A stretch of DNA of 64,000 nucleotides from Tamaricihabitans halophyticus (lineage in GTDB: Bacteria > Actinomycetota > Actinomycetes > Mycobacteriales > Pseudonocardiaceae), in contig NZ_SLXQ01000001.1 in the NCBI RefSeq assembly GCF_004340875.1, positions 992,001 through 1,056,000 on the forward strand, read 5' to 3'. The notes beneath the pieces were generated by a model. It did no database searches, was not told where the DNA came from, and worked only from the letters and a program-made list of their open reading frames with translations. How positions within the stretch are numbered: position 1 is the first letter of the stretch; every line of letters begins with the position of its first letter. The translations under genes and the position numbers were made by a program. Positions 19,229 to 27,394 of this stretch are shown here, piece by piece.

Positions 19229-20488
19229 TTAGAGCCGGACCGGTAGGGCGGCGTAACGGTAGGTACCGAAGCCGGCGTCCAGCGGCAAGTCCGCCACCGG
19301 CACACCCAGCTCGACGTTCGGATACTTACGCAACAACGCGCGGAACGCGATATCGCCCTCCATCCGCGCAAGGGCCGCGCCGAGGCAGTAGTGCGGACCG
19401 TGCGAGAACCCGACATGCGTCTCCATCGGCCCGCTCGATTCGCGGGTGATGTCGAACCGCTCGGCCTCGGGAAACCGTGCCGGATCGAAGTTCGCCCCGG
19501 TCAGTGCCGGCATCACCGCCTCGCCCTTGCGAATCACCTCGTCGCCGAGCGGGACGTCCTCCTTCGCGTAAACCACGCTTGCGATGGTGACTACGGCGCA
19601 CCAGCGCAACATCTCGTGCACCGCGCGGGGTATCCGGTCCGGATCGCTTTTCACCAGCGCGAGCTGATCCGGATGACTGAGCAGCGCAGCCGTGCCACTG
19701 CTGATCAGATGCGCGGTGGTCTCGTGACCCGCGAAGATCAGCGCGAACACCAGCGCGACCATTTCCTTGTCGCTGAGCCGATCGCCGTCGGCCTCCTGGG
19801 CGTGCACCAGCACGCTGATCAGATCGTCCTCCGGCGCCGCCCTGCGCAGGTTGATCAACTCATGCGAAGCATCGACCAGCCCGCAAACCGCGTCCACGAA
19901 CGGCATCATGCCTGGCTTCTCGCCCAGGTTTGGTTGCAGCAGCGCATCGCTCGCCTGCCGCCAGAATTCCCGGTCGCTTTCCGGCACCCCGACCATCTCG
20001 CAGATCACGTTGATCGGTAGCGGGTACGCGAAATGCGCCAGCAGGTCCACCACGCCGTCCTCGGCGTGGTCCGGCAACCGATCAAGCAGATCCTCGGCAA
20101 GCCGCTCCACCCTCGGCCGCAACTCGGCCAACCGGCGCACCGTGAACGCCCGCGTCACCAACTTCCGCAGCCGCGCGTGGTCAGCACCATCGAAGTTGGT
20201 GATGACGTTCAGCAGGTACTCCTGGTACTCCTCGGGAACACCGAAGTGGTCCAACCGTTTCTGCCGGAGGCTGGTGACCTCGAGGCCGGGCACGTTTGAG
20301 GCGTCCTTGACGAAGCGCGGGTCCCCGAGCACGAAGCGCACATCGTCGTACCCGGTAACTAGCAGCAGCTCACCCACGCCCGGAAAACTGGCCCGGGTGA
20401 GCCGAGATTTGTCGGCCAGCTCGCGGAACGCACGGCCGGGGGCTTTGCTGAGCATCGGGTCGGTGAGGTCGATCTGCGTGGCGGTCAT
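19229..20488 (-). CDS. Cytochrome P450
   Basis: A soluble bacterial P450 monooxygenase of 419 aa. The I-helix oxygen-activation motif FAGHETTAHL, the ExxR region (EMLRW in the preceding helix), and the heme-binding loop FSHGPHYCLGAALARMEG with its Cys ligand are intact. The ATG at 20488 is preceded by AGAAGGG, so it is favoured over the upstream start at 20515. It stands alone, divergent from the GT2 gene. No ferredoxin gene is next to it, so it must use partners encoded elsewhere. The substrate is unknown. Confidence 0.93.
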   Translation of the reverse strand: MTATQIDLTDPMLSKAPGRAFRELADKSRLTRASFPGVGELLLVTGYDDVRFVLGDPRFVKDASNVPGLEVTSLRQKRLDHFGVPEEYQEYLLNVITNFDGADHARLRKLVTRAFTVRRLAELRPRVERLAEDLLDRLPDHAEDGVVDLLAHFAYPLPINVICEMVGVPESDREFWRQASDALLQPNLGEKPGMMPFVDAVCGLVDASHELINLRRAAPEDDLISVLVHAQEADGDRLSDKEMVALVFALIFAGHETTAHLISSGTAALLSHPDQLALVKSDPDRIPRAVHEMLRWCAVVTIASVVYAKEDVPLGDEVIRKGEAVMPALTGANFDPARFPEAERFDITRESSGPMETHVGFSHGPHYCLGAALARMEGDIAFRALLRKYPNVELGVPVADLPLDAGFGTYRYAALPVRL

Positions 20489-20666
20489 ACGGCAGCCCTT
20501 CTCTTGTTCGACCATATCGACCCTACAAAAATTTCAGCTATTTGTGAATATTCAGGCCCTCGTTCTTGCGGGTGAACCGACCGCCCCCTGAGCTACAGTG
20601 GGCAGCCACAAGATCCCGGCGGAGGCGGACCGGGCGAGAAGGAGACATTGGCAGCCGTGGGGAACG

Positions 20667-21611
20667 GTGTCTGAGCGCAGCAAGCAACTGATCACGCTGA
20701 TCGCGCCCGCTTTCAATGAGGCGGCAAACGCGAGCGAGCTGGCGGAGTTCTTTCGACAGGTGCGAACCTCGCGCCCGGATGTCGACTTCGAGCTGATCGT
20801 GGTGGACGACGGTTCGACGGATGACACCGCGCGGCTGGCCCGCGCGGCACTCGCGGACCAGGATCGGGTGACGGTGCTGTCGCTGTCCCGCCGGTTCGGC
20901 TCGCATGCCGCACTTTCCGCCGGGCTCGCGCACAGCGCCGGCGACTGCGCGATCACCGTGAGCACGGATATCCAGGAGCCGGTCGAGGTTATCGGTAGGT
21001 TTCTGGATTCCTGGCATGCCGGGCATGACCTGGTGTGGGGAGTGCGGGCGACCCGAGCTGATCGCCGGATGGTGCGCAACCTGGTGTCCCGGCGCTTCTC
21101 CCCGCTGTTCCGCAAAGCGTCTGGATTGGACGGATACCCGGCCGAAGGCCCTTCGCAAGCCCTGCTCTCACGCGCGGTGATCGATGTGCTGAACCGCCTG
21201 CCGGAGCGCAACCGGAACCTGTGGGCGCTGTGCGCCTGGCTGGGTTTCAGCCAGGACACGATCTCGTTCCACCAGCGGCCACGGCAGGCCGGCGAGTCAA
21301 AGTGGACGACCGCGGATCGGCTCAAGCTGATGACTGATTCGGTGGTGGGCTTCTCCGCGAAACCGTTCAACTACGCGTTGGCGTTCGGTGCGCTACTCGG
21401 CACTGGTGGCCTGATCGCGGTGGCATTACTGCTGTTTCTCGCGCCCGCCGGCTGGGCGCTGGTGCTCGGCGCGGTGATCGCGCTTGCCGGTATCCAGCTG
21501 GTGGTGCTCGGCGGGTTGGGACTGTATGTCTGGCGGATAGCGGAAGACGCCCGTGCCCGCCCGCTGTACGTGCTGCGCGAGCACGGGCCACCTACTCAGG
21601 AAGTTCCGTAG
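20667..21611 (+). CDS. GT2 polyprenyl-phosphate glycosyltransferase (GtrB/ArnC-like)
   Basis: A 314-aa family 2 glycosyltransferase: an N-terminal GT-A domain (LIAPAFNEAANASE, VVDDGSTDDT, STDIQEP) and two C-terminal membrane helices, the layout of enzymes that load a sugar onto undecaprenyl or decaprenyl phosphate. The C-terminal stretch QRPRQAGESKW fits the family. Start GTG 20667 is tentative; an in-frame GTG at 20598 exists but adds non-family residues. Its 3' end overlaps the convergent secreted-protein gene by 16 nt. The sugar is unknown. Confidence 0.85.
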   Translation: MSERSKQLITLIAPAFNEAANASELAEFFRQVRTSRPDVDFELIVVDDGSTDDTARLARAALADQDRVTVLSLSRRFGSHAALSAGLAHSAGDCAITVSTDIQEPVEVIGRFLDSWHAGHDLVWGVRATRADRRMVRNLVSRRFSPLFRKASGLDGYPAEGPSQALLSRAVIDVLNRLPERNRNLWALCAWLGFSQDTISFHQRPRQAGESKWTTADRLKLMTDSVVGFSAKPFNYALAFGALLGTGGLIAVALLLFLAPAGWALVLGAVIALAGIQLVVLGGLGLYVWRIAEDARARPLYVLREHGPPTQEVP

Positions 21612-22009
21612 CTCCTACCACCGCAGCCCTGGTTGGCCACGCATACCCGCAGCTCGACTTCCAGCCCTTCCTTGAGCGAAAGGTTCTTCTTTCCGCATTC
21701 GGGTTTCGCACCGTTGCCATCGGTCACCGTGTAGGTTTTGCTGCCACCCAACGAATCCCGCACGATCAGCTCGGCGGTGACCGCGTCGCCGTCCGCGTTG
21801 CGATCACACACTGTCAGATGCTCGCCATGATGCTTGAAACTCGCATCGCCAAGCGTCACGGTGCCCGGCCGGTGTAGCGCGTAAGCGTCGCCGCCAGCGG
21901 CGGCGGGCTCGGCCGCGAATGCCTGCCCTGCACCAAAGAGCGTAGCGCCCAGCATCGCCGCGGCGGCGACACCAGCGGAACCAATCCGGACAAACCTCTT
22001 CTGTCGCAC
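21596..22009 (-). CDS. Small secreted protein, unknown function
   Basis: A 137-aa protein with a clear Sec signal peptide: basic start (RQKRF), hydrophobic core (AGVAAAAMLGATLFG) and a likely cleavage after AFA before AEPAAAGG. The mature part of about 100 aa has four Cys, possibly two disulfides, and ends GCGGRSYGTS. The GTG start at 22009 has GTGAGG upstream and gives the best signal peptide. No family was recognised. It lies tail-to-tail with the GT2 gene. Confidence 0.7.
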   Translation of the reverse strand: MRQKRFVRIGSAGVAAAAMLGATLFGAGQAFAAEPAAAGGDAYALHRPGTVTLGDASFKHHGEHLTVCDRNADGDAVTAELIVRDSLGGSKTYTVTDGNGAKPECGKKNLSLKEGLEVELRVCVANQGCGGRSYGTS

Positions 22010-22184
22010 TATTTTCCTCACCTTCACGCTATGCCGGCAACAATCCCGGCACAGCGTGCGACACAACACCGACCGGCGGCGGGCAGCACCGGGCTGGCGC
22101 GCTGGCAAGGAAATCCCACGTCCAACTAGGACCAATCGCGAGATACCCGCGCCAAGTACGGGATGGCTACGGAAACCGGGGTCG

Positions 22185-22403
22185 CTACCGCCGCGCGCCG
22201 CGCTTCTTGCCCATCCGCAGCCCGGCAACGAAAACCAACAGGCCAATTGCGACAAACCCGACGGTTGCCACCGGCAGCGGCAGACCCAGCCAGTTGCCCA
22301 GAAAGAAGCTGCCCTCCGGGTCCCTGCCGAGTAACCGCTGAACCAGCGGACCGCCGCCCTGAATCATCAGAATGACTCCAATGACCTGAAGAAGTGTGCC
22401 CAT
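22185..22403 (-). CDS. Small two-helix membrane protein
   Basis: A 72-aa protein with two predicted membrane helices (LLQVIGVILMIQGGGPLV and a second one at about residues 43-63) and a basic C-terminus KKRGARR. A strong ribosome site (GGGAGGGG) lies 7 nt before the ATG at 22403. It faces the TetR gene across a short region with two operator-like palindromes, so it is probably controlled by that regulator. The function is unknown. Confidence 0.7.
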   Translation of the reverse strand: MGTLLQVIGVILMIQGGGPLVQRLLGRDPEGSFFLGNWLGLPLPVATVGFVAIGLLVFVAGLRMGKKRGARR

Positions 22404-22426
22404 GATCGATCCCCTCCCTCTTGGTA

Positions 22427-22462
22427 GTACAGCTGTACAGTATCTTATATGTACGGCTGTGC
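22427..22462. promoter_or_regulatory. Paired palindromic operator for the TetR regulator
   Basis: A perfect 12-bp palindrome GTACAGCTGTAC (22427-22438) is followed 24 bp later by a degenerate copy, GTACGGCTGTGC (22451-22462). They fill the 71-nt divergent gap between the small membrane gene and tetR. This placement is typical of TetR autoregulation. Binding is inferred. Confidence 0.65.
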
Positions 22463-22474
22463 TATAAAAAGGGC

Positions 22475-23095
22475 ATGCCGAAAAAGGTCGACCACGAGAG
22501 CCGGCGCAAGCACATAGCGGAGTCGCTGTGGCGGGTCGCTGCCCGCGATGGCATCCACGCCGTATCCGTCCGTTCGGTGGCCGCGGAGGCCGAGACCTCG
22601 CCCACCGCGCTGCGGTACTTCTTCGCTACGCAGGACGAGTTGATGGAGTTCGCCATGCGGACGGCGGCGCAACGGGTCGCGGAACGCACGGGGGCACGAA
22701 GCCAGCAAGTACGCGATGTGCCGAACGCCCTGGATCTGCTGGCCGAACTGATCCCTATCGACGAGGATCGGCGGCTCGAGCAAGAGGTCTATCTCGCGTT
22801 CATCCTGCACGCCAGGGATCACCCGAAGCTGCGGGCGATCCGCGATGAGATCGAGGCGCAGCTGTCCGCGCTGGTCCGCACGACGGTCCATGGCCTTGCC
22901 GAGGCAGGCCAGCTACGCGCCGATATCGAGGTAACCGACGCGGTGGACCGGACCTACGCCATCCTGGATGGCTTGGCTTTCCACGGCGCGCTCTGGCCCG
23001 CGCGGTATCCCGCCGAACGCCTACTAGCCGCGCTGCACAGCCACCTGTACTCGCTAGCTCCCCAGCCGCAAGATCCCCAGCCGCAAGATCCCTAA
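22475..23095 (+). CDS. TetR family transcriptional regulator
   Basis: A 206-aa repressor with an N-terminal helix-turn-helix (VSVRSVAAEAETSPTALRYFFATQDELM) and an all-helical ligand domain. The ATG at 22475 follows AAAGGG and begins MPKKVDHESRRKHIAESLW, a normal TetR start. It probably represses itself and the divergent small membrane protein through the palindromes at 22427-22462. The C-terminus PQPQDPQPQDP comes from one and a half copies of a palindromic repeat that also provides the stop. The effector is unknown. Confidence 0.9.
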   Translation: MPKKVDHESRRKHIAESLWRVAARDGIHAVSVRSVAAEAETSPTALRYFFATQDELMEFAMRTAAQRVAERTGARSQQVRDVPNALDLLAELIPIDEDRRLEQEVYLAFILHARDHPKLRAIRDEIEAQLSALVRTTVHGLAEAGQLRADIEVTDAVDRTYAILDGLAFHGALWPARYPAERLLAALHSHLYSLAPQPQDPQPQDP

Positions 23096-23104
23096 AGGTT
23101 GCGG
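23081..23104. repeat. Palindromic 3'-end repeat, type B (locus 3)
   Basis: A 24-nt palindrome (CCGCAAGATCCCTAAAG...TTGCGG) with a partial second copy at 23066-23076. The TAA stop of tetR (23093-23095) and the TAG stop of the coxG-like gene on the other strand (23094-23092) both lie in its centre, so the convergent genes overlap inside the repeat. Confidence 0.82.
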
Positions 23105-23715
23105 TTCGGCGGCGGGTGCCGCAGGCGCAGCCGCACCGCCACGGCCGCTGCCAGCGCGGCCAACCCGACCACGGCGAGCACCCGACGTCCCCGCCGGCCA
23201 GAATCGCGTTTCGCGGGCGAACCGTGGTCTGCAACTGCCAGCGCCCGTGTCACATTGCCGGCGAACTCTTTGACGACGCGCTCGCTCACCGCACCGATAA
23301 CGCCCTTGCCGAACCGCGCTACGGCACCGCGCACCACCAGATCGGTATCCAGCGAAACCAGCGTGCCGCTCGGCACGCCCCCATCCGTCGACACCGCAGC
23401 CGTCGACACCACATCCGCCGACACCGTGGCCGCTACCCGGGCAGCCGCATCGCCCTGCCCGGTCCGCTCCGCGCCGGAGGCCTTCACCAGCACGGTGCCC
23501 GCCTCCGGGGACACCGCAAGGAAGCGCGCCGTTCCGGTGTACTCCACCGCGCGCCTGCCCAGCCGCAACCGCAGCTCACCGGCGACGGTCCGCGCATCCA
23601 CCCGGCCGGTGAGCACGGCATCCGGCAGGCATTCGGCCACCCGCTCGGCATCCGCGAGCAAGGCGAACACCTCCGCGGGCGGATGGGCTACCCGAAACTC
23701 ATTCCGCAGTCGCAT
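23092..23715 (-). CDS. CoxG-like SRPBCC protein with C-terminal membrane anchor
   Basis: A 207-aa protein: an SRPBCC (START-like) domain of the CO dehydrogenase subunit G family (residues 1-150, starting MRLRNEFRVAHPPAEVFALL) and a C-terminal hydrophobic helix (VLAVVGLAALAAAVAV). CoxG in carboxydotrophs helps recruit the molybdenum enzyme to the membrane; here it may anchor the Cox-like hydroxylases encoded at 27395-33383. Its ATG overlaps the SDR stop by one base (TAATG). The residues NRNL and the stop come from a repeat. Confidence 0.82.
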   Translation of the reverse strand: MRLRNEFRVAHPPAEVFALLADAERVAECLPDAVLTGRVDARTVAGELRLRLGRRAVEYTGTARFLAVSPEAGTVLVKASGAERTGQGDAAARVAATVSADVVSTAAVSTDGGVPSGTLVSLDTDLVVRGAVARFGKGVIGAVSERVVKEFAGNVTRALAVADHGSPAKRDSGRRGRRVLAVVGLAALAAAVAVRLRLRHPPPNRNL

Positions 23716-24512
23716 TACACGTCCATCAACGCCTTGCGCTGCCCGCCATCAACCGGAATGTGTGCCCCGTTGATGAAGCTTGCCCTCGGCGAGGCCAGGA
23801 ACGCCACCAGCGCGGCCACCTCATCCGATTCACAGATCCGGCCAAACGGGATGGAACCGGTGGCAAGTTCGTGCGCGCGCTGCTGGCTCACCTTCTTGTC
23901 CCGCGCGAACGCCTTCTCCAGACCGTCCCAGCGGTCGGTGTTCACCGGGCCCGGATTCACCGTATTCACCCGAATTCCGTGCGGCGCGTACTGTTCGGCT
24001 ACCGACGAGGCGAAGTTGAGATCCGCCGCGTTCGCCGCCCCTGCGGTCATCTCCCAGTAGCTCGGCTTCAGCCCGTCGTTGCCGACCACCAGCACGATGG
24101 AACCCGCGCCGCGTTCGCGCATATGACCGATGACGGCGCGCACCGCACGCACGTAGCCCATGAACTTCAGGTTCAGACTGGCCAGCCACTGCTCCTCGGT
24201 CAGCTCCTCGAGTAGCCCACCCGGCGAGCTACCCGCGCAGGTCACCAGCACGTCGATCTTGCCGAACCGTTCGATGGTGGCATCCACGCAGCGCTGCACA
24301 TCCTCGGCGACGCTCATATCGCCGGCCATTGGCACAATCGTGCGGCCGGTCTCCGCGCTGATCTCCTTGGCGGTTTCCTCCAGTGCGTCCGCGGTCCGCG
24401 CGGTGATCACCACATCCGCACCCTCGCGTGCCAGGTGCTCGGCGGTAGCCCTGCCGATTCCCTTGCTCGCCCCGGTTACGAAAACCACCTTGTCGGTCAG
24501 CTGCAAGTCCAT
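23715..24512 (-). CDS. SDR-family oxidoreductase with altered catalytic motif
   Basis: A 265-aa short-chain dehydrogenase/reductase. The NAD(P)-binding motif TGASKGIG and the downstream HGIRVNTVNPGPVNTD are normal. At the place of the catalytic YxxxK the sequence reads MTAGAANAAD, so both Tyr and Lys appear replaced; some divergent SDR subfamilies share this. The ATG at 24512 is preceded by GGAGGAG. A TTTGGTATACCAAA palindrome lies 27 nt upstream, placing the gene in the presumed GntR regulon. It is co-transcribed with the CoxG-like gene. Confidence 0.82.
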   Translation of the reverse strand: MDLQLTDKVVFVTGASKGIGRATAEHLAREGADVVITARTADALEETAKEISAETGRTIVPMAGDMSVAEDVQRCVDATIERFGKIDVLVTCAGSSPGGLLEELTEEQWLASLNLKFMGYVRAVRAVIGHMRERGAGSIVLVVGNDGLKPSYWEMTAGAANAADLNFASSVAEQYAPHGIRVNTVNPGPVNTDRWDGLEKAFARDKKVSQQRAHELATGSIPFGRICESDEVAALVAFLASPRASFINGAHIPVDGGQRKALMDV

Positions 24513-24538
24513 GGCCACTCCTCCGCGTCGGTTTGATA

Positions 24539-24552
24539 TTTGGTATACCAAA
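24539..24552. promoter_or_regulatory. GntR operator candidate O1
   Basis: A perfect 14-bp palindrome, TTTGGTATACCAAA, sits in the 55-nt gap upstream of the SDR gene and downstream of the ligase-amidase gene. The form TNGTATACNA is typical for FadR/GntR-type regulators. The same core occurs at 27316 and 35532. Confidence 0.7.
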
Positions 24553-24567
24553 CATCCCGCCTGTCTG

Positions 24568-27285
24568 CTACCCCGCGTTCCCGCTCGCCTGCTCGATCGA
24601 CCCGGCAAGCAGGCACAACAACGATTCGGCATGCCGGGGACCGATCAGCTGGGCGCCCACCGGCAGCCCGTTCGCGGCCAGCCCAACCGGCACGGAGAGC
24701 GCGGGGAAGCCGGTCACCGAGGCGAGCCCGGTCAGCCGGACGTACGCGGCATCCACACTTTCCGGCCGATCGGCCAGCCGCACCTCGGTCGTCTCCGCTC
24801 GCGCGGCCGTTACCGGTACCGTTGGCAGTAGCAGCGCGGAAACCTGGCCGAAGGCAGCGTCCAGTTCGGACGTCACTTCGGCGGCAACTCCGCGCGCTCG
24901 CTGATAGTCCACATCGGATATCTCGCTGCCGGCGCGCAACCGCTCGACCGTCGCGCTGTCCAGCCCGGCCGGCTCCGCGCGATAGGTGTCCCACCACAGC
25001 TTCGCCGACTCGGCGAGCAGGATCGTGTACGCCGCGCCACGGGCATGCTGGCGAGCCGCCGGCAAGCGCAGCTCAACCAGTTCCGCACCGGCTGCCACCA
25101 ACCGGTCGGCCGCGGCCGTGACCACCCGCGCTACCTCGGGCTCGACCCGATCCGCCCACAGCATCGCCGGCCAGCCAACGCGCAAACCGGCAACCGATTC
25201 CGGCACCGGCCGCACCTGGCCGCCGAGCTCGCCGTGCACCCGTAGGCAGTCCGCCGCGGTCCTGGCGATCGGGCCGACCGTATCCATGGACGGCGCGAGC
25301 GGCGTGAGCCCACGGGTATCGATCGCCCCGACCGTCGGACGCAATCCGGCGACCCCACACAGCGCGGCGGGCACCCGGATCGAACCACCGGTATCCGAAC
25401 CGAGCGCGATATCGACGACGCCGGCGGCGACCGCGGCCGCCGAACCACCGCTCGAACCGCCGGCATCCCTTGCCGCGTCCCATGGGTTACCGCAGCCAGG
25501 AGTGCGCACCGACCAGGCGAGCGCCGGTGTGCTGGTCTGCCCGATCACCCGGTAGCCCGCGGCGTGTAGCCGGGCAACCGCGGCTGAATCAGCCTCGGCA
25601 TCCCGCCAAGCGAACCCCGAGGTCCCGCTGCGCACGGGATGTCCCGCGATATCGAAAAGATCCTTCACCGCGATCGGTACACCTGGCAGCGCACGTGAAT
25701 CGAAGACCGCGCTGAAGGCACCGAACTGATCCCGCGTGGCTCGCGCGCTCGCCAGTCCAGCTGGAGTGTCGAGTTCGGACCGCGCGATCTTACCCATCTG
25801 GTTGCGTGGCAGCGCATCGATAAAGTAGATCCGTTTCGGACATTTATACGGTGCGAGCAGTTCCCTGCAGTGCCCCAGCAGATCCGCTTCGGACACCTCG
25901 CCGGACGGCACCACCCAGCCGGTGACCTGCTCACCCCAGTGCGCATCGGCAAGTCCGGCAACAGCAGCCTCCCGGACCAGATCATGCTGCTCCAGGGCGA
26001 GCTCCACCTCGCGCGGGTAGACGTTCAGCCCGCCGGTGATGATCAGCTCCTTGGTGCGCCCGCGGATAACCAGATGCCCGCTCGCCGGGTCTAGCTGGCC
26101 GATGTCCCCGGTACGAAACCAGCCATCCGCGGTGAACGACTCGGCGGTCGCCTCGGGGTTGTGCCAGTAGCCTTCGAACACCTGCGGGCCACTCAGCTGG
26201 ATCTCCCCGTCCACGCCGGATGGCTCGGCGGACTCACCGATCCGGACCAGCACCCCCGGCAGCGGGATACCCACGGTCTCCGCGCGCGCGGCCGCGTACG
26301 GGTTGGACACATCCAACCCCGTTTCGGTCGTTCCGTAACGCACCAGCGGCAACTGGCCGAAGGTGTCCGCGACCCGGCTGGCGAGCTGGGGGCTCAGCGG
26401 CGCCGAACCACATACACAGAGCCGTAAACCCGCGAAGTTTTCCGCCTGCTGGTCTACCAACCGTTCGTACATGGTCGGCACGGCGAACAACACCGTTGCC
26501 TCCCGCGCGGCCTCGGCAAGCACGGCAGGGTCGAAACGGGCGAACAGCCTGGCCCGGGAGCCGGCGATCAATGTGGCGTGCACCCCGCCCAGCCCGTGCT
26601 GGTGGAACAGCGGTAGGGCATGCACCAGCAGATCGTCGGCCGACCAGCGCCAGGCGAGCATCGCGGCCCTGATCGAGACCACCAGCTGCCGGTGGGTAAG
26701 CGGGACACCCTTGGGTTTGCCCGTGGTGCCGGAGGTATAGGCGAGCAGCGCGTTATCGTCCGGACCTGGCACGGGAGCTACCGGTTCGCCGGCCAGCTGC
26801 TCGGCAAGCGCGCCGAACTCGACCACTGGCAGATCCCCGAGCCGCCGCGCCGGTTCGGCGCCGGCGAAGGCAAGCACCGCGCCGGAATCCGTGCGCAGCT
26901 GGGCGAGCTCGGCCGCCGTATACGCCGGGTTGGCCAGCACCACTACCCCGCCAGCACGCAGGATCCCGAGATAACAGCGCACGAAGTCCAAACAGGACGG
27001 GCCGGCGAGCAGTACCCGATCTCCGGGCTCGATCCGCGAAGCCAACCAGCCCGCGATGCGTCCGGCAGCGTCGTCAAGCGAGCGGTGCGTGCTGGATTCC
27101 GTGTCGACCCGCAACGCGATCCGGTCGGGTACCGCCTCGGCGCTGCGCGCGGCGAGTTCCGGCAGGCTGGCCGCGCCAAGTTCGGCCAGCAGTGCCTCGG
27201 GGTCGGCGGTATCGGGAAGGTGCCGCCGCCACGCCGCGTGACTCCATTGCCGTCCGGATGTCTCCGGTAGCGCCCGATCGGTCAC
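24568..27285 (-). CDS. Fusion: malonyl-CoA synthetase-like AMP ligase plus amidase
   Basis: A 905-aa two-domain enzyme. Residues about 35-505 are an acyl-CoA ligase with YTSGTTGKPKG (183-193), RYGTTETGLDVSNPY, GWFRTGDIG and catalytic K499 in MGKIA. Stretches such as VHALPLFHQHGL and ETGLDVSNPY resemble malonyl-CoA synthetase MatB. Residues about 525-905 are an amidase-signature enzyme with a complete Lys-Ser-Ser triad: K541 (IAVKD), the 611-615 SSGGS cluster and S635 (DTGGS). A malonamate-type or ureidomalonate-type amide could be hydrolysed and then activated to malonyl-CoA, but this is inference. The GTG start at 27285 follows GAGGAGGT; an upstream in-frame extension runs through an operator. 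Confidence 0.82.
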   Translation of the reverse strand: MTDRALPETSGRQWSHAAWRRHLPDTADPEALLAELGAASLPELAARSAEAVPDRIALRVDTESSTHRSLDDAAGRIAGWLASRIEPGDRVLLAGPSCLDFVRCYLGILRAGGVVVLANPAYTAAELAQLRTDSGAVLAFAGAEPARRLGDLPVVEFGALAEQLAGEPVAPVPGPDDNALLAYTSGTTGKPKGVPLTHRQLVVSIRAAMLAWRWSADDLLVHALPLFHQHGLGGVHATLIAGSRARLFARFDPAVLAEAAREATVLFAVPTMYERLVDQQAENFAGLRLCVCGSAPLSPQLASRVADTFGQLPLVRYGTTETGLDVSNPYAAARAETVGIPLPGVLVRIGESAEPSGVDGEIQLSGPQVFEGYWHNPEATAESFTADGWFRTGDIGQLDPASGHLVIRGRTKELIITGGLNVYPREVELALEQHDLVREAAVAGLADAHWGEQVTGWVVPSGEVSEADLLGHCRELLAPYKCPKRIYFIDALPRNQMGKIARSELDTPAGLASARATRDQFGAFSAVFDSRALPGVPIAVKDLFDIAGHPVRSGTSGFAWRDAEADSAAVARLHAAGYRVIGQTSTPALAWSVRTPGCGNPWDAARDAGGSSGGSAAAVAAGVVDIALGSDTGGSIRVPAALCGVAGLRPTVGAIDTRGLTPLAPSMDTVGPIARTAADCLRVHGELGGQVRPVPESVAGLRVGWPAMLWADRVEPEVARVVTAAADRLVAAGAELVELRLPAARQHARGAAYTILLAESAKLWWDTYRAEPAGLDSATVERLRAGSEISDVDYQRARGVAAEVTSELDAAFGQVSALLLPTVPVTAARAETTEVRLADRPESVDAAYVRLTGLASVTGFPALSVPVGLAANGLPVGAQLIGPRHAESLLCLLAGSIEQASGNAG

Positions 27286-27315
27286 CCGCAACACCTCCTC
27301 GACGCAATTGAAATA

Positions 27316-27325
27316 TGGTATACCA
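27316..27325. promoter_or_regulatory. GntR operator candidate O2
   Basis: The 10-bp palindrome TGGTATACCA lies in the 109-nt gap between the divergent ligase-amidase gene and the cox-like operon. One regulator bound here could control both directions. Confidence 0.7.
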
Positions 27326-27394
27326 GAACTGTCGACCCGTTCGCCCGCGAACTGATCGACCTTGGCTCCTCGGCATCGGCAGGGAAGGAGTTCC

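Noticed and set aside
19195-23104. Ordinary Rho-independent terminators at the type B repeats
   Set aside because: The stems are only about 6 bp with long loops and no T-run on either strand, so they do not fit a standard intrinsic terminator, although a termination role is not excluded.
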